A DNA stretch of 64,000 bases from Serratia symbiotica (Periphyllus acericola) (GTDB lineage: Bacteria; Pseudomonadota; Gammaproteobacteria; Enterobacterales; Enterobacteriaceae), in NCBI RefSeq assembly GCF_964019515.1, contig NZ_OZ026452.1, forward strand, positions 1-64,000, in the 5' to 3' direction. Of this stretch, positions 25,822-35,897 are shown piece by piece (position 1 is the stretch's first letter; every line of letters begins with the position of its first letter). A program made the position numbers and the translations under genes. The notes below the pieces were generated by a model, which was given only the letters and a program-made list of their open reading frames with translations, searched no databases and was not told the DNA's origin.

Positions 25822-26299
25822 AGCCAAACGTCGCCTGTGGATGAGCAATCCGTGGCACCTGCTGGCTACCGGCTTTGGCAGCGGTTTGTCATCGGTGATG
25901 CCGGGTACCATGGGGTCGCTGGCAGCGATCCCGTTCTGGCTACTGCTGATCCAGCTACCGTGGCAACTGTATTTGCTATTGGTGATGTTCAGCATCTGCA
26001 TTGGTGTTTATCTCTGCCATCAGACTGCCAAAGACTTGCGGGTACACGATCACGGCAGCATCGTTTGGGATGAGTTTGTCGGTATGTGGATCACGCTGAT
26101 GGCGCTGCCAGTTAATAATTGGCAGTGGGTGATTGCCGGTTTGGTAATTTTTCGCATTCTGGATATAGGGAAACCCTGGCCGATCCGCTGGTTTGATCGC
26201 AATGTGCAGGGCGGAATGGGCATCATGATCGATGACATCGTTGCTGGGGTATTGTCAGCCGGTACTATTTACCTGATAGGCCACTACCAGCCAATGTGA
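25814..26299 (+). CDS. pgpA: Phosphatidylglycerophosphatase A
   Basis: PgpA dephosphorylates phosphatidylglycerophosphate in the inner membrane. The chosen start ([20 protein letters not shown]) overlaps the thiL end; 37 upstream in-frame codons overlap thiL and lack family resemblance. The 161-residue protein has [29 protein letters not shown] and [19 protein letters not shown] with its acidic active-site residues, plus several hydrophobic helices. Intact. Confidence 0.94.
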   Translation: MDEAKRRLWMSNPWHLLATGFGSGLSSVMPGTMGSLAAIPFWLLLIQLPWQLYLLLVMFSICIGVYLCHQTAKDLRVHDHGSIVWDEFVGMWITLMALPVNNWQWVIAGLVIFRILDIGKPWPIRWFDRNVQGGMGIMIDDIVAGVLSAGTIYLIGHYQPM

Positions 26300-26409
26300 A
26301 CCTCATTGTATCACGTTGATTTGTTGTGGATAAGGGTCTCCCAACTGTTTTCATTAGGCGTCATGGGGAATATTCCAAATGACGTTTTCATAGGCAGATT
26401 TTAGCCAAA

Positions 26410-26440
26410 ACAAATATGCCCCAGCAAATGGGGCGAGATA
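26410..26440 (-). terminator. Terminator after dxs
   Basis: On the minus strand GCCCC-ATTTGCT-GGGGC is followed by ATATTTGTTTTGG, a hairpin with a T-rich tail, a few bases beyond the dxs stop. Confidence 0.7.
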
Positions 26441-26443
26441 GCG

Positions 26444-28309
26444 TTATTGTGCCAACCAGCTTTCGATCTGGCGTTGGATGCCAGCGGCATCCAACGCTAG
26501 ATCGGCGCGCACTTCTTCCTGGCTACCTTGTGGCACGAAGCTGTCCGGTAGGCCGATATTTAGCACCGCAACCGGGCGGCAGCGGGCCATCAGTAACTCA
26601 TTGACGCCGCTGCCAGCGCCGCCGATGATGGCGTTTTCTTCCAGCGTCACCAGCACCTCGTGGCTGGCGGCCATTTCCAGCACCAACTGTTCGTCCAGCG
26701 GTTTGACAAAGCGCATGTCCACTAGCGTAACGTCGAGCGCTTCCGCCGCCTGAGCGGCTTCCGGTAGCAAGGTACCGAAATTAAGGATAGCGATGTGCTT
26801 ACCGGCGCGGCGCACTCTGCCTCTACCGATCGGCAGCATGTTGAGTGGCTCCAGCGTTGCGCCAGTGCCGGTGCCGCGTGGGTAGCGCACTGCGCTTGGG
26901 CCATCGTTGTAGTGATAGCCGGTGTATAACATCTGGCGGCACTCGTTCTCATCGCTCGGCGTCATGATTACCATGGTTGGGATACAACGCAGGAATGACA
27001 AATCGAAAGCGCCCTGATGGGTCTGGCCGTCAGCGCCAACAATACCACCGCGATCAATAGCGAACATCACCGGAAGTTGTTGGATCGCCACATCGTGGAT
27101 CAGTTGATCGTAGGCGCGTTGCAAGAAGGTGGAGTAGATCGCCACTACTGGCTTGTAGCCGCCGATCGCCATCCCAGCTGCGAAGGTTACCGCGTGCTGC
27201 TCGGCGATCGCTACGTCAAAATATTGTTGTGGGTAGTCACGTGAGAATTGCACCATGCCGGAACCCTCACGCATCGCTGGCGTAATGGCCATTAGCGCGC
27301 TATCTTTGGCGGCCGTTTCACACAACCAGTCACCAAAAATTTTTGAATAGCTCGGCAAGCTGCCGACGATCGTCGGCAATTTGCCACTGGCTGGATCGAA
27401 CTTTGGCACCGAGTGGAAGCTGATCGGGTCTTTTTCCGCCGGTGCATAGCCCCGGCCTTTCTTCGTCATGATGTGCAGTAGCTGCGGGCCTTTCAGGTCA
27501 CGCATGTTCTTCAAAGTGGCGACCAGGTTATGGACATCGTGGCCATCAACCGGGCCGATATAATTGAAGCCTAGTTCTTCGAACAACGTACCGGGAACTA
27601 CCATACCTTTCATGTGTTCTTCGGTGCGTTTCACCAGTTCTTTGATTGGCGGTAGGCCGGACAGCACTTTTTTACCCCCCTCGCGTAACGTGGTGTATAG
27701 CTTGCCGGAGAGCAACTGCGCTAGATGGTTATTCAGCGCCCCGACATTCTCCGAGATCGACATCTCGTTATCGTTTAACACCACCAGTATATCGGGGTTG
27801 ATGTCTCCGGCGTGGTTCATCGCTTCAAACGCCATGCCAGCGGTAATAGCACCATCGCCGATCACGCACAGGGTGCGGCGGCCCAGCCCCTCACGCTGCG
27901 CTGCTACCGCCATGCCGAGGCTAGCGCTGATCGAGGTTGACGAATGGCCGACTGACAGCACATCGTATTCGCTTTCGGCACGCCAAGGGAAGGGATGTAG
28001 GCCGTTTTTTTGACGGATTGTGGCGATGCGGTCACGGCGACCGGTTAAAATTTTATGTGGGTAGGCTTGGTGGCCAACATCCCACACTAGGCGATCGAAC
28101 GGCGTATGGTAGACATAGTGTAAGGCCACCGTCAGTTCGACGGTACCCAGCCCGGAGGCGAAGTGGCCGCTGGAGCGGCTGACGCTGTCTAGCAAGTATT
28201 GCCGCAGTTCATCACACAGCTTCGGCAAGCTCTCTTTGGTCAGCAAACGGAGTTCATGGGGATCCTCCGCTAGCGCTAAGGTTGGGTATTTGGCTATATC
28301 AATACTCAT
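26444..28309 (-). CDS. dxs: 1-deoxy-D-xylulose-5-phosphate synthase
   Basis: Dxs condenses pyruvate and glyceraldehyde 3-phosphate, the first step of the MEP isoprenoid route and a source of thiamine and pyridoxal precursors. The 621-residue frame begins [20 protein letters not shown]. The ThDP motif starts GDGAITAGM and ends NDN, the catalytic Glu is in [13 protein letters not shown], and the C-terminal transketolase part is complete. It is last in the xseB-ispA-dxs operon. A repeat of about 190 bp separates it from ispA. Confidence 0.96.
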   Translation of the reverse strand: MSIDIAKYPTLALAEDPHELRLLTKESLPKLCDELRQYLLDSVSRSSGHFASGLGTVELTVALHYVYHTPFDRLVWDVGHQAYPHKILTGRRDRIATIRQKNGLHPFPWRAESEYDVLSVGHSSTSISASLGMAVAAQREGLGRRTLCVIGDGAITAGMAFEAMNHAGDINPDILVVLNDNEMSISENVGALNNHLAQLLSGKLYTTLREGGKKVLSGLPPIKELVKRTEEHMKGMVVPGTLFEELGFNYIGPVDGHDVHNLVATLKNMRDLKGPQLLHIMTKKGRGYAPAEKDPISFHSVPKFDPASGKLPTIVGSLPSYSKIFGDWLCETAAKDSALMAITPAMREGSGMVQFSRDYPQQYFDVAIAEQHAVTFAAGMAIGGYKPVVAIYSTFLQRAYDQLIHDVAIQQLPVMFAIDRGGIVGADGQTHQGAFDLSFLRCIPTMVIMTPSDENECRQMLYTGYHYNDGPSAVRYPRGTGTGATLEPLNMLPIGRGRVRRAGKHIAILNFGTLLPEAAQAAEALDVTLVDMRFVKPLDEQLVLEMAASHEVLVTLEENAIIGGAGSGVNELLMARCRPVAVLNIGLPDSFVPQGSQEEVRADLALDAAGIQRQIESWLAQ

Positions 28310-28332
28310 TCGATGTTCATATCAGAGGAGTT

Positions 28333-28518
28333 TACCCTTAATCTTTCAAGTTGCAGCAGCGTTGGCCACCTTCGATTACCTGGCCCCTCTATGGGCCATG
28401 CCTCTTATGGGGGCGCTGCTAGCAGTACTCAAATCTGCTCGCGGTAGATTTTTCACCGCAGTGACTAGGTTATCGCTCAGTCACCACCTAGCCGCAGATT
28501 GAAATCTATTGGGTATAA
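28333..28518. repeat. Enterobacterial intergenic repeat, copy C
   Basis: A diverged relative of copies A and B fills the ispA-dxs spacer. It starts ACCCTTAATCTTTCAAGTTG, has CAGTGACTAGG-type central text, and ends GATTGAAATCTATTGGGTAT. It holds no gene. As it sits inside an operon it could form an mRNA hairpin between ispA and dxs. Confidence 0.5.
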
Positions 28519-28528
28519 ATGTCACACG

Positions 28529-29449
28529 TTAATTGTTTCGTTTAATAATAAAACTAGCTAGTGCTTGCAATTGCGCTGTGTCATAAGATAGCGCCGCTAA
28601 AGCATTTAATGCAGCTAATGCTTCCTGATAGAGTCCCCACGCCTTAGCCTTTGCGTTGTCAAGCCCCAGCAAGGCGGGATAGGTACTTTTGCGGTGTTGC
28701 TGATCCGCTCCTTGACGTTTGCCGATGTTTTCGGTTTCACCGATAACATCTAAAATATCGTCTTGCACTTGAAATGCCAGGCCGATGGCCGCGGCGTAAC
28801 GGTCAAGCAGTGGTAGGGCGACTCGGCCGGAACCACCGGCAGCCAGAGCGCCAAGACGAATTGCTGCACGGATCAGGGCACCGGTTTTGTGGAGGTGGAT
28901 CTGCTCCAGCGCCTCCAAGTCGATTTGCTTGCCCTCGGCGTCCAGATCCATCGACTGGCCACCGCACATGCCAGCTACGCCGCTGGCAGCCGCCAGTTCA
29001 GAGACCATTGCTAACCGATCACGCAACGCTACGTCGGGCATCTCTGCGTCGGCCAAAATAGAAAAGGCTAGACTTTGCAGTGCATCGCCAGCCAGAATGG
29101 CGTTGGCTTCGCCAAATTTGATATGGCAGGTCGGCTGACCACGGCGTAGATCGTCGTTGTCCATCGCCGGCAGATCGTCATGGATCAGCGAATAGGCATG
29201 AATGCACTCGACTGCGGCGGCTGGTGCATCCAGGTTATTCTGTGCAATGCCAAACATTTGCCCGGTGGTGTAAACCAGGAACGGACGCAGGCGTTTGCCA
29301 CCCAGCAGCGAGCCGTGACGCATTGACGCCACCAAATCGCCATCGTTCAATGGCAAAGGTGCGATGAAATCCAGCAGCGTGCGATCAGCGCGCTGGCGGA
29401 AAGCTAGCAACTGATCGGCAAAGGTGGCGGATTTGCCGATCTCAGGCAT
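28529..29449 (-). CDS. ispA: Farnesyl diphosphate synthase
   Basis: IspA elongates DMAPP or GPP with IPP to farnesyl diphosphate. From MPEIGKSATFADQLLAF the protein has 306 residues; an upstream in-frame stretch overlaps xseB and is not used. The first Asp-rich motif is LIHDDLPAMDNDD, the second is FQVQDDILDVIG, and GGKRLRPFL and GMCGGQSMDLDAEGK are present. It starts 5 bp after the xseB stop. Intact. Confidence 0.95.
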   Translation of the reverse strand: MPEIGKSATFADQLLAFRQRADRTLLDFIAPLPLNDGDLVASMRHGSLLGGKRLRPFLVYTTGQMFGIAQNNLDAPAAAVECIHAYSLIHDDLPAMDNDDLRRGQPTCHIKFGEANAILAGDALQSLAFSILADAEMPDVALRDRLAMVSELAAASGVAGMCGGQSMDLDAEGKQIDLEALEQIHLHKTGALIRAAIRLGALAAGGSGRVALPLLDRYAAAIGLAFQVQDDILDVIGETENIGKRQGADQQHRKSTYPALLGLDNAKAKAWGLYQEALAALNALAALSYDTAQLQALASFIIKRNN

Positions 29450-29453
29450 GGGG

Positions 29454-29720
29454 TTACTCGGAATCCGGGTTGAAAGGTACCAACCGTGCATCTTCGGCGC
29501 TGTCGTTAAGTAGCATTTGTACACGTTGTTCTGCCTGTTGTAGCTTTTGCTGGATCTGACGCGCCAACTGATGTACGCCGCGTTTTAATTCACTCAGCGC
29601 GTATTCCAGCTGCAATTCACCGGATTCCAGACGTGTCACGATGTTTTTCAACTTGTTAAGGGAGCTTTCAAAACGGGTGCTTTTATTTTTACCGCCTGAT
29701 TTTGAATTATTTTTTTGCAT
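29454..29720 (-). CDS. xseB: Exodeoxyribonuclease VII small subunit
   Basis: XseB forms exonuclease VII with XseA. The 88-residue frame has a Lys/Ser-rich N-terminus ([20 protein letters not shown]), then the conserved coiled body [20 protein letters not shown] and [14 protein letters not shown]. It is a few residues longer than E. coli XseB at the N-terminus. First gene of the xseB-ispA-dxs operon. Confidence 0.92.
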   Translation of the reverse strand: MQKNNSKSGGKNKSTRFESSLNKLKNIVTRLESGELQLEYALSELKRGVHQLARQIQQKLQQAEQRVQMLLNDSAEDARLVPFNPDSE

Positions 29721-29811
29721 AATCTTCTTTTTATATCATCCTGTTAACCAGGGTCTCAGAGACTATCCTAGCATATGTATGGAATTCTGCGCTGAGCCTA
29801 AATACCTGCGC

Positions 29812-30512
29812 CTAATACCGCTCCACTTTCATTAAGCCAGGTTTATTGCCTGGGAACGGTGAGGCGGCTTTCATAAAATGACCCATATTTTTTAGCAATT
29901 TCCACCTCGTCCGGCAACGGTGATTGCGTGTGACTGTCTCATGTAAAGCCAACCACAGGAGCTCTATCCTATTTACCCATGGAAAGTAAAATGGCTGATA
30001 AATAACAATAACATTCGGGTTGCGCCGCAACCAGCTCAACGTTTCTTTACTCTTGTGAATGATGTAATTATCGACAATAAGCGTAATGGTTTTGGCACTT
30101 CGGTATGTGCTTCTCAGCTTGCGTAACAGGCTAATAAATAAACCCGATTTTTTATGGGTCACACTGACATAATCAACTCTTCCGGTTCCTGCATGAAGGG
30201 CACCCGCGAGGTAATGCTTTTCATTCTGTCCCGGTGTCGTGATGCGTTTTTGTTGACCCTTTTTCTGCCAGTAGGCACCTATTTTAGGGTTCATATCGAT
30301 GTCTACCTCATCTTCGTAAAAGACGGGATGCTCGGGACTATTATTCTTCAATGCGGTATCGATAGCCGCCAGTTTTTCCTCTTTATGAGGATCTCGGATG
30401 TGCACAGTTGCAGCCGCTTTACGTCACACAATACCGGCTCTCGGCAACCAGCGCCGCAGTGAGCCAGGATGTAACGTCGAGTTAAATAATTTATTAATTT
30501 CAATCGTTAACA
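29812..30512 (-). pseudogene. IS630-family transposase, truncated and with an internal stop
   Basis: The DDE transposase reads, on the minus strand, YEDEVDIDMNPKIGAYWQKK (first Asp region), TLIVDNYIIHKSKETLSWL (second Asp) and PWVNRIELLWLALHETVT (Glu), ending KPGLMKVERY. Upstream, LRRWLPRAGIV runs into a stop and then RKAAATVHIRDPHKEEK. The N-terminal helix-turn-helix part is cut by the left end of IS copy 3. It lies upstream of xseB where other genomes carry thiI. Confidence 0.85.
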
Positions 30513-31387
30513 GGCGTTGTTGAATAAATCGAACATTTGGCCGGGACGAGGATCAGATCACTCTCCTTCTGTCAAAATAGCGACATTCCGTGGCCAAGCA
30601 AAAGTTCAACATCACCAACTGCGCCCTACAGGGCTTCGTCGACTCCATTTTCACACTGATCAAAGTGCCGTTGAACTGCCCGGACGACACCTGCATCAGT
30701 AAGCGGGCGAAGTCCGGCCATGTCCCGTTTAAAACCCCAACGCCGGGTGAAATTGCACACCTCGTTATCGACTCTACCGGGATCAACGTGTTGGGTGAAG
30801 GGGAGTGGATGGTAAAAAAACACGGTCAGGAAAAACAGTGGATCTGGCGAAAAGTGCATTTGGCCGTAGATACAGAAACACATGAGGTCATCTGTGCTGA
30901 CCTTTCTTTGAGCAATGTCACCGATACGGAAGCCTTCCCAGGTCTCATCCGCCAGAGGTACCGTAAAATCAAAGTCGCCTCGGCGGATCGGGCTTAGGAT
31001 ACGCGAGTATGTGATGATGAGTTAAGGGGCAAGAAGCTCAAGGCGTTAATACCGCCCAGCAGCAGAGCACGTTATTGGTCGGCAGACTATGCAGAGCAAA
31101 ATCAAGCGGTGGCGAACCAGCGCCTTACCGGAGACAACACACGGTGGAAAAATATGACAGGCTACCACCGATGTTCGATAGCGGCAACAGCGAGGTACAG
31201 AGTAAAACAGCTATTTGGTGGTCACCTGTCGCTGCGAGATTATGATGGGCAAGGTGCAGAGGCGCTGGCCATGATCTGTGCATTAAACAAGATGACGCTC
31301 GCCGGTATGCCAGAAAGTGTACGCCTTGCCTGAAAGCTGCCCATTCAGGGGACTCTTTATTCCAAATCCGATTTATTCAACAACGCC
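30513..31387 (+). mobile_element. IS903-group insertion sequence, copy 3 (internally deleted)
   Basis: An 875-bp copy lacking transposase codons between QKFNITN and ALQGFVDS. Both ends read GGCGTTGTTGAATAAATC, whereas the right end of other copies has GGCTTTG. The transposase keeps HLVIDSTGI and has the amber after ASADRA and YHRCSIAATARYRVK. Flanks TCGTTAACA and CTTGGGGCC differ, so no target duplication. It replaces the 5' part of polB. Confidence 0.92.
30590..31333 (+). pseudogene. IS903-group transposase, copy 3
   Basis: The frame begins MAKQKFNITN and then skips to LQGFVDSIFTLIK by deletion. TAG ends the first part after ASADRA, and reading continues with DTRVCDDELRGKKLK-like text to LNKMTLAGMPESVRLA. 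The catalytic Glu is again Ala, and there is an extra Arg-to-Cys change in the signature (YHRC). Confidence 0.85.
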
Positions 31388-33186
31388 CTTGGGGCCAGCT
31401 AACGGCAGCGATGCTGCGCTGGATTTCTGTCTGGAGTATTGAGTGAGCCGCCGACAAATACTGGAGCGGTTAAACCAGTGGTTGGAACAGCATGATCCCG
31501 ATGCGATCATCGGCTGGAATTTGGTGCAGTTCGATCTGTGGGTGCTACAGAAACACGCCGAGCGATATCAGATCCCTTTACGGCTGGGGCGCGATGGCAG
31601 CTTACTGGAGTCTGGAGTGGCGCGAGCACGGCTTCAAACAGAATCACTTTTTCGCCTCCGCCGCTGGGCAGCTGATTATCGACGGTACCGAAGCGCTGAA
31701 GTCCGCCACCTGGTACTTCCCTTCTTTCAGCCTGGAACACGTCTCGCAGATGTTACTGGGAGAAGGCAAATTGATTGATAACCCCTATCAGCGCATAGCA
31801 GAGATCGACCAGCGCTTTGCCGAGGACAAACCAGCGCTGGCTCGCTACAACCTGAAGGACTGCGAACTGGTGACACGTATTTTTGCCAAGACCGACCTGC
31901 TCAACTTCCTGCTGGAACATGCCACCGTTACGGGGCTGGCAGCGTTAAGCCACTTTTATATGCCGCGCATGCACCTGCTGGGTTTTGTAGCACCCAATCT
32001 CGGTGAACAGCAAGAATAGCACAGCCCCGGCGGGTTCGTGATGGAGCCGCAGCCCGGCCTGTATGATTCGGTGCTGGTGCTTGATTACAAAAGCCTGTAC
32101 CCGTCGATCATCCGTACTTTCTTGATCGATCGAGTTGGGCTGGTGGAAGGCATGCGCCATCCCGATAATGCCGATTCCGTACCCGGTTTTCGCCAGGCGC
32201 GCTTCTCACGTAGCAAACACTGCCTGCCCGCGATCGTCGAGTAGATCTGGCAGGGGCGCGAGGCGGCTAAACGCCAACACAACAAGGCATTATCTCAAGC
32301 GTTGAAGATAATCATGAATGCACTATACGGTGTGCCGGGATCGAGCGGTTACCGCTTTTTCGATCCGCGCCTGGCTTCTTCCATCACCCTGCGTAGCCAT
32401 GAGATCATGTGCCAGACGCGAGCATTGATCGAAGCCGAGGGCTATCAGGTGATCTATGGCGACAACGACTCCACCTTCGTCTGGCTGAAACAGCCGTACG
32501 ATCAGAAGCAGGTGGCGCAGATCGGCCAGTCGCTGGTGCAGCAGGTTAATCAGTGGTGGCAAAAGCATTTTCAGCAGCAGTTTGGGCTGGAGAATGCGCT
32601 GGAGCTGGAGTTTGAAACTCATTACTTGCGCTTTCTGCTACCGACCATTCGCTGGGCCGAGCAGGGCAGTAAAAAACGCTACGCTGGTTTGGTCACCCGC
32701 GCCGATGGCAGTGAGGAGGTGGTGTATAAAGGATTGGTAACGGTACACACCGACTGGACACCGCTGGCACAGCAATTCCAGCAGCAGCTCTATCAGTGCA
32801 TCTTCAAACGGCAGCCTTATCAGGATTATGTGCGCGACTACGTCAGCAAAACGCTGAACGGCGAATTCGACGATCGGCTGATTTACCGCAAGCGGCTGCG
32901 TAGAAAGCTGGACGAATACCAGCGCAATGTGCCGCCGCACGCCCGTGCCGCAAGTATCGCCGACGACTACAACCGCCAGCATGGGCGGCTGTTACAGTAT
33001 AAGAACGGCGGCTGGATCAATTATGTGATGACTGTTGCCGGGCCGGAACCACTGGAAGCGCGGCATTCAGCTATCGATTACCCCGACTATCTGGAGAGCC
33101 AACTGCAACCGGTGGCAGACGCTATACTGCCTTTTCTGCACGATGATTTCACTACGCTGGTCACCGGGCAGATGGGGTTGTTTTGA
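31388..33186 (+). pseudogene. polB: polB, broken DNA polymerase II
   Basis: Pol II is an SOS-induced family B polymerase. The N-terminal third is missing at the IS copy 3 junction. What follows is in order: SDAALDFCLEY then [23 protein letters not shown], a frameshift near 31610, [20 protein letters not shown], a stop after GEQQE, DYKSLYPSIIRTFLID, a stop after LPAIVE, and KIIMNALYGVPGSSGYRFFD. The catalytic motif reads YGDNDSTFV where the family has YGDTDS. The end QMGLF is intact. Confidence 0.93.
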
Positions 33187-33454
33187 TAGTAGAATGATTC
33201 ACCTAAGGGTGATAAAAAATCATCATGGTTTACAGGTGACGAACGCACCGCCTTCCATTACCATAGCGCCCTTTCCAATTTCTGAATCATGCTCCGCGTT
33301 GTCGGGTTTGCCCCCTCAGCCTTGATTACCGGCTTTGGGATCTGTGAAACCGCCCCGGTCAATGACCTGACACAACCTACAATAAACTGGATTTATTACA
33401 GGTCGCTGCGCTGCAGTGACAAGACTTACTGATAAAGAATCGAGCCGATAATAT

Positions 33455-34127
33455 ATGCCTTTTACACTTGGTCAACGCTGGATCAGCGATACGGAAAGCG
33501 AATTAGGACTGGGAACTATCGTGGCACTAGATACGCGTATGATCACCCTGTTTTTCCCCGCCACCGGTGAAAACTGCCTCTACGCCAGAAACAATTCACC
33601 GATCACCCGCGTGATGTTTAATCGAGGCGATACTATTTGCAGCCATGCCAGTCGGCACTCTGTTGGTAGAGTTGGTATACGTGGTGGAGGCTCAGGCACC
33701 GAAACACTTGCAGTTGACCCGCTTCCTGCCGCCGACGCCGATTCGCATGCTGGTAGATCGCAAAGGCAACAATCTGGCGACACAAGTCGAGTTCGACAGT
33801 TTCAACCGCCAACTGATTGCAGTCAATCGTCATACCGCCAGCAAGTTGGTCAATACGCTGCAGCAGGACATTCACGCCATGTTGCAGCAGGCGGAAGGTC
33901 TAGTAGTAGAATAAGCGCGCACCTTGATTGAACAGGCGAAGCAGGAAGCGGACGACAAACTGAGTAGCGAGCTGGCACGGTTGGAAGCGTTGAAGGCGGT
34001 CAACCCAAATATTCGCGACGACGAACTCGAGGAGATGGCGTGCAACCGCCACCAAGGGCTGGCCCACCTCAATGAAGCCAGTTGGCGGCTGGACGCCATT
34101 CGTTTAGTGGTGGTCACCCACCAATAA
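33455..34127 (+). pseudogene. rapA: rapA (hepA), large internal deletion
   Basis: RapA is a Swi2/Snf2 ATPase that recycles RNA polymerase. The N-terminal 55-60 residues ([20 protein letters not shown] to [12 protein letters not shown]) join directly, out of frame, to C-terminal text ([20 protein letters not shown] to [12 protein letters not shown]). The whole helicase core is deleted, over 2 kb judging from the E. coli protein of about 968 residues. An extra in-frame TAA lies near 33912. It keeps its place between polB and rluA. Confidence 0.93.
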
Positions 34128-34169
34128 TTGGCGCGATGCAAAGATCCCATCACGCCCAGTCCTTTGCAA

Positions 34170-34831
34170 GTGGAGCCGAGATAAAACCCTACTATCCCCC
34201 GCAGGAGCCGATGCTTATCCTGTATCAGGATCAACACATCATGGTGGTCAACAAACCCAGCGGCCTGCTGTCAGTACCTGGTCGGCTGCCGGAAAACAAA
34301 GACAGCCTGCTGACACGTATTCAGGCTGACTTCCCAGCCGCCCAAGTGGTACATCGGTTGGACATGGCTACCAGAGGGGTGATTGTAGTAGCGCTCAACA
34401 AAGCCGCCGAGCGCGAGTTTAAGCGTAAATTCCGCGATCGCGAACCAAAGAAATACTATATCGCCCGCGTTTGGGGCCATCTGGTGCAAGATTAAGGGGT
34501 GGTGGCGCTACCACTGATTTGCGACTGGCCGAACCGACCACGGCAAAAGGTATATTTTGATACCGGCCGAGTGGCGCAAACGGAATATCGGGTGCTGTCG
34601 CGGAATGCGGATGGCTGCACACGGGTGCAGCTGATGCCGATCACTGGCCGATCTCACCAGCTACGGGTGCATATGCTCGCACTCGGGTATCCGATCCTCG
34701 GTAACGGTTTCTATGCCAACCCCCAACCGCTGGCCGCAGCGGTTGCAACTGCATGCGCAGACGCTGCACCTCACCCATCCAGCGTTTCATACGCCAATGC
34801 ATTTCCACGCTGAACCGGACTTTTCATCTCA
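34170..34831 (+). pseudogene. rluA: rluA, broken 23S rRNA/tRNA pseudouridine synthase
   Basis: RluA makes pseudouridine at 23S rRNA 746 and tRNA position 32. The catalytic motif reads VVHRLDMATRGVIVVAL, with Arg where the family has Ser. An in-frame TAA follows RVWGHLVQD at 34493, and a frameshift after FYANPQ near 34720 scrambles the C-terminus (LQLHAQTLHLTHPAFHTP appears in another frame). Located between rapA and djlA as in E. coli. Confidence 0.92.
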
Positions 34832-34865
34832 ATGACAGTAGGCCCTGTATGCAGAGCCTGTACGG

Positions 34866-35672
34866 TTACTTGAAACCTCTCTCATTTTTGATCAGGTCAT
34901 AGGCCGCCTGGATCTCCTGCGCTTTTTGCTTAGCCATTTCCATCATTTGCGGTGGTAAGCCTTTCGCCACCAACTTGTCTGGATGATGCTCACTCATCAG
35001 TTTGCGATAGGCACGCTTGATGGTGGTGCTATAGTCGCTGCTGTTGACGCCCAGCACTTTACACGCATCTTCCATCGTTGGCCCGCGCTGTGCCTGCTGG
35101 TAACCGCCTCGCTGGCCGCCACCAAAGCGGCGTCCGCCCTCCATCATGCTGAGGCACTGATCGAACTGTACATGCGAAATGCCCAGTTCTTCGGCGATGA
35201 CATACAGTACCTGCCGCTCATTCGGGTGCAGCGAACCGTCGGCAAACGCGGCCTGAAACTGAATTTCTAGAAACATCCGGATCAGGTCGAAACGGCCAAA
35301 ACAGATGCTGCGCAACTGTTGCAGCGTCTCCCGCAAAGGAAACTGGCTCTGTTTGCCTTCACGAAACGCCTGCTGCGCGGCAATGCGCGCTTCGCCATGC
35401 AGTTGCAGACGATCCATAAACAAGCTGGCGACCTGAATATCTACTTCGGTAACACGCCCTTTTGATTTGGTCAGGTGCCCCATCACCTGAAAAGTAGTGC
35501 GAAAGAACAGCCATTGCCGCGTTTGTTGGTCGGTGAAAAAACCCCGGTTGTGCTTATTGCTGCGCGCATTATCGACCATATGACCGATCACTAACCCAAA
35601 AACTACACCCCAGAATCCCGCGCCAAGACAAATGGCGGCGATGACCCCAAGCAGTTTTCCCCAATACTGCAT
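34866..35672 (-). CDS. djlA: DjlA, membrane-anchored DnaJ-like co-chaperone
   Basis: DjlA stimulates DnaK and affects the Rcs envelope response. The 268-residue protein starts [20 protein letters not shown], whose first 30 residues form a Gly-rich transmembrane segment. A TerB-like domain follows (about 50-175, with [20 protein letters not shown]), then a Gly/Gln linker and a C-terminal J domain with LMSEHHPDK, which holds the HPD triad. Intact and near family length. Confidence 0.93.
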   Translation of the reverse strand: MQYWGKLLGVIAAICLGAGFWGVVFGLVIGHMVDNARSNKHNRGFFTDQQTRQWLFFRTTFQVMGHLTKSKGRVTEVDIQVASLFMDRLQLHGEARIAAQQAFREGKQSQFPLRETLQQLRSICFGRFDLIRMFLEIQFQAAFADGSLHPNERQVLYVIAEELGISHVQFDQCLSMMEGGRRFGGGQRGGYQQAQRGPTMEDACKVLGVNSSDYSTTIKRAYRKLMSEHHPDKLVAKGLPPQMMEMAKQKAQEIQAAYDLIKNERGFK

Positions 35673-35897
35673 ATACTCCTCAATTGTTATGCTGAAAGCC
35701 GCACAATACCTGGCCTGTTAGCTCAGGGTTAGCGATTTTTCCCAAAATTTGGATTATCATACCTGTCATTTATCTTTGCGCCTATGACGATACAAGTAAA
35801 CGGTAGGATTTACCCCTAGCGCAATGCAGATGAGTAATATAGCCTGTGACCGTTTTCCGGACACGATGCCTATGATGATGGAACACCACAACCACGT
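35673..35897. promoter_or_regulatory. djlA-lptD divergent promoter region
   Basis: The 225-bp spacer between divergent djlA and lptD holds no gene. In E. coli a sigma-E promoter drives lptD from here. An AT-rich stretch at about 35740-35770 is compatible with promoters, but no box is clear enough to assign. Confidence 0.35.
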
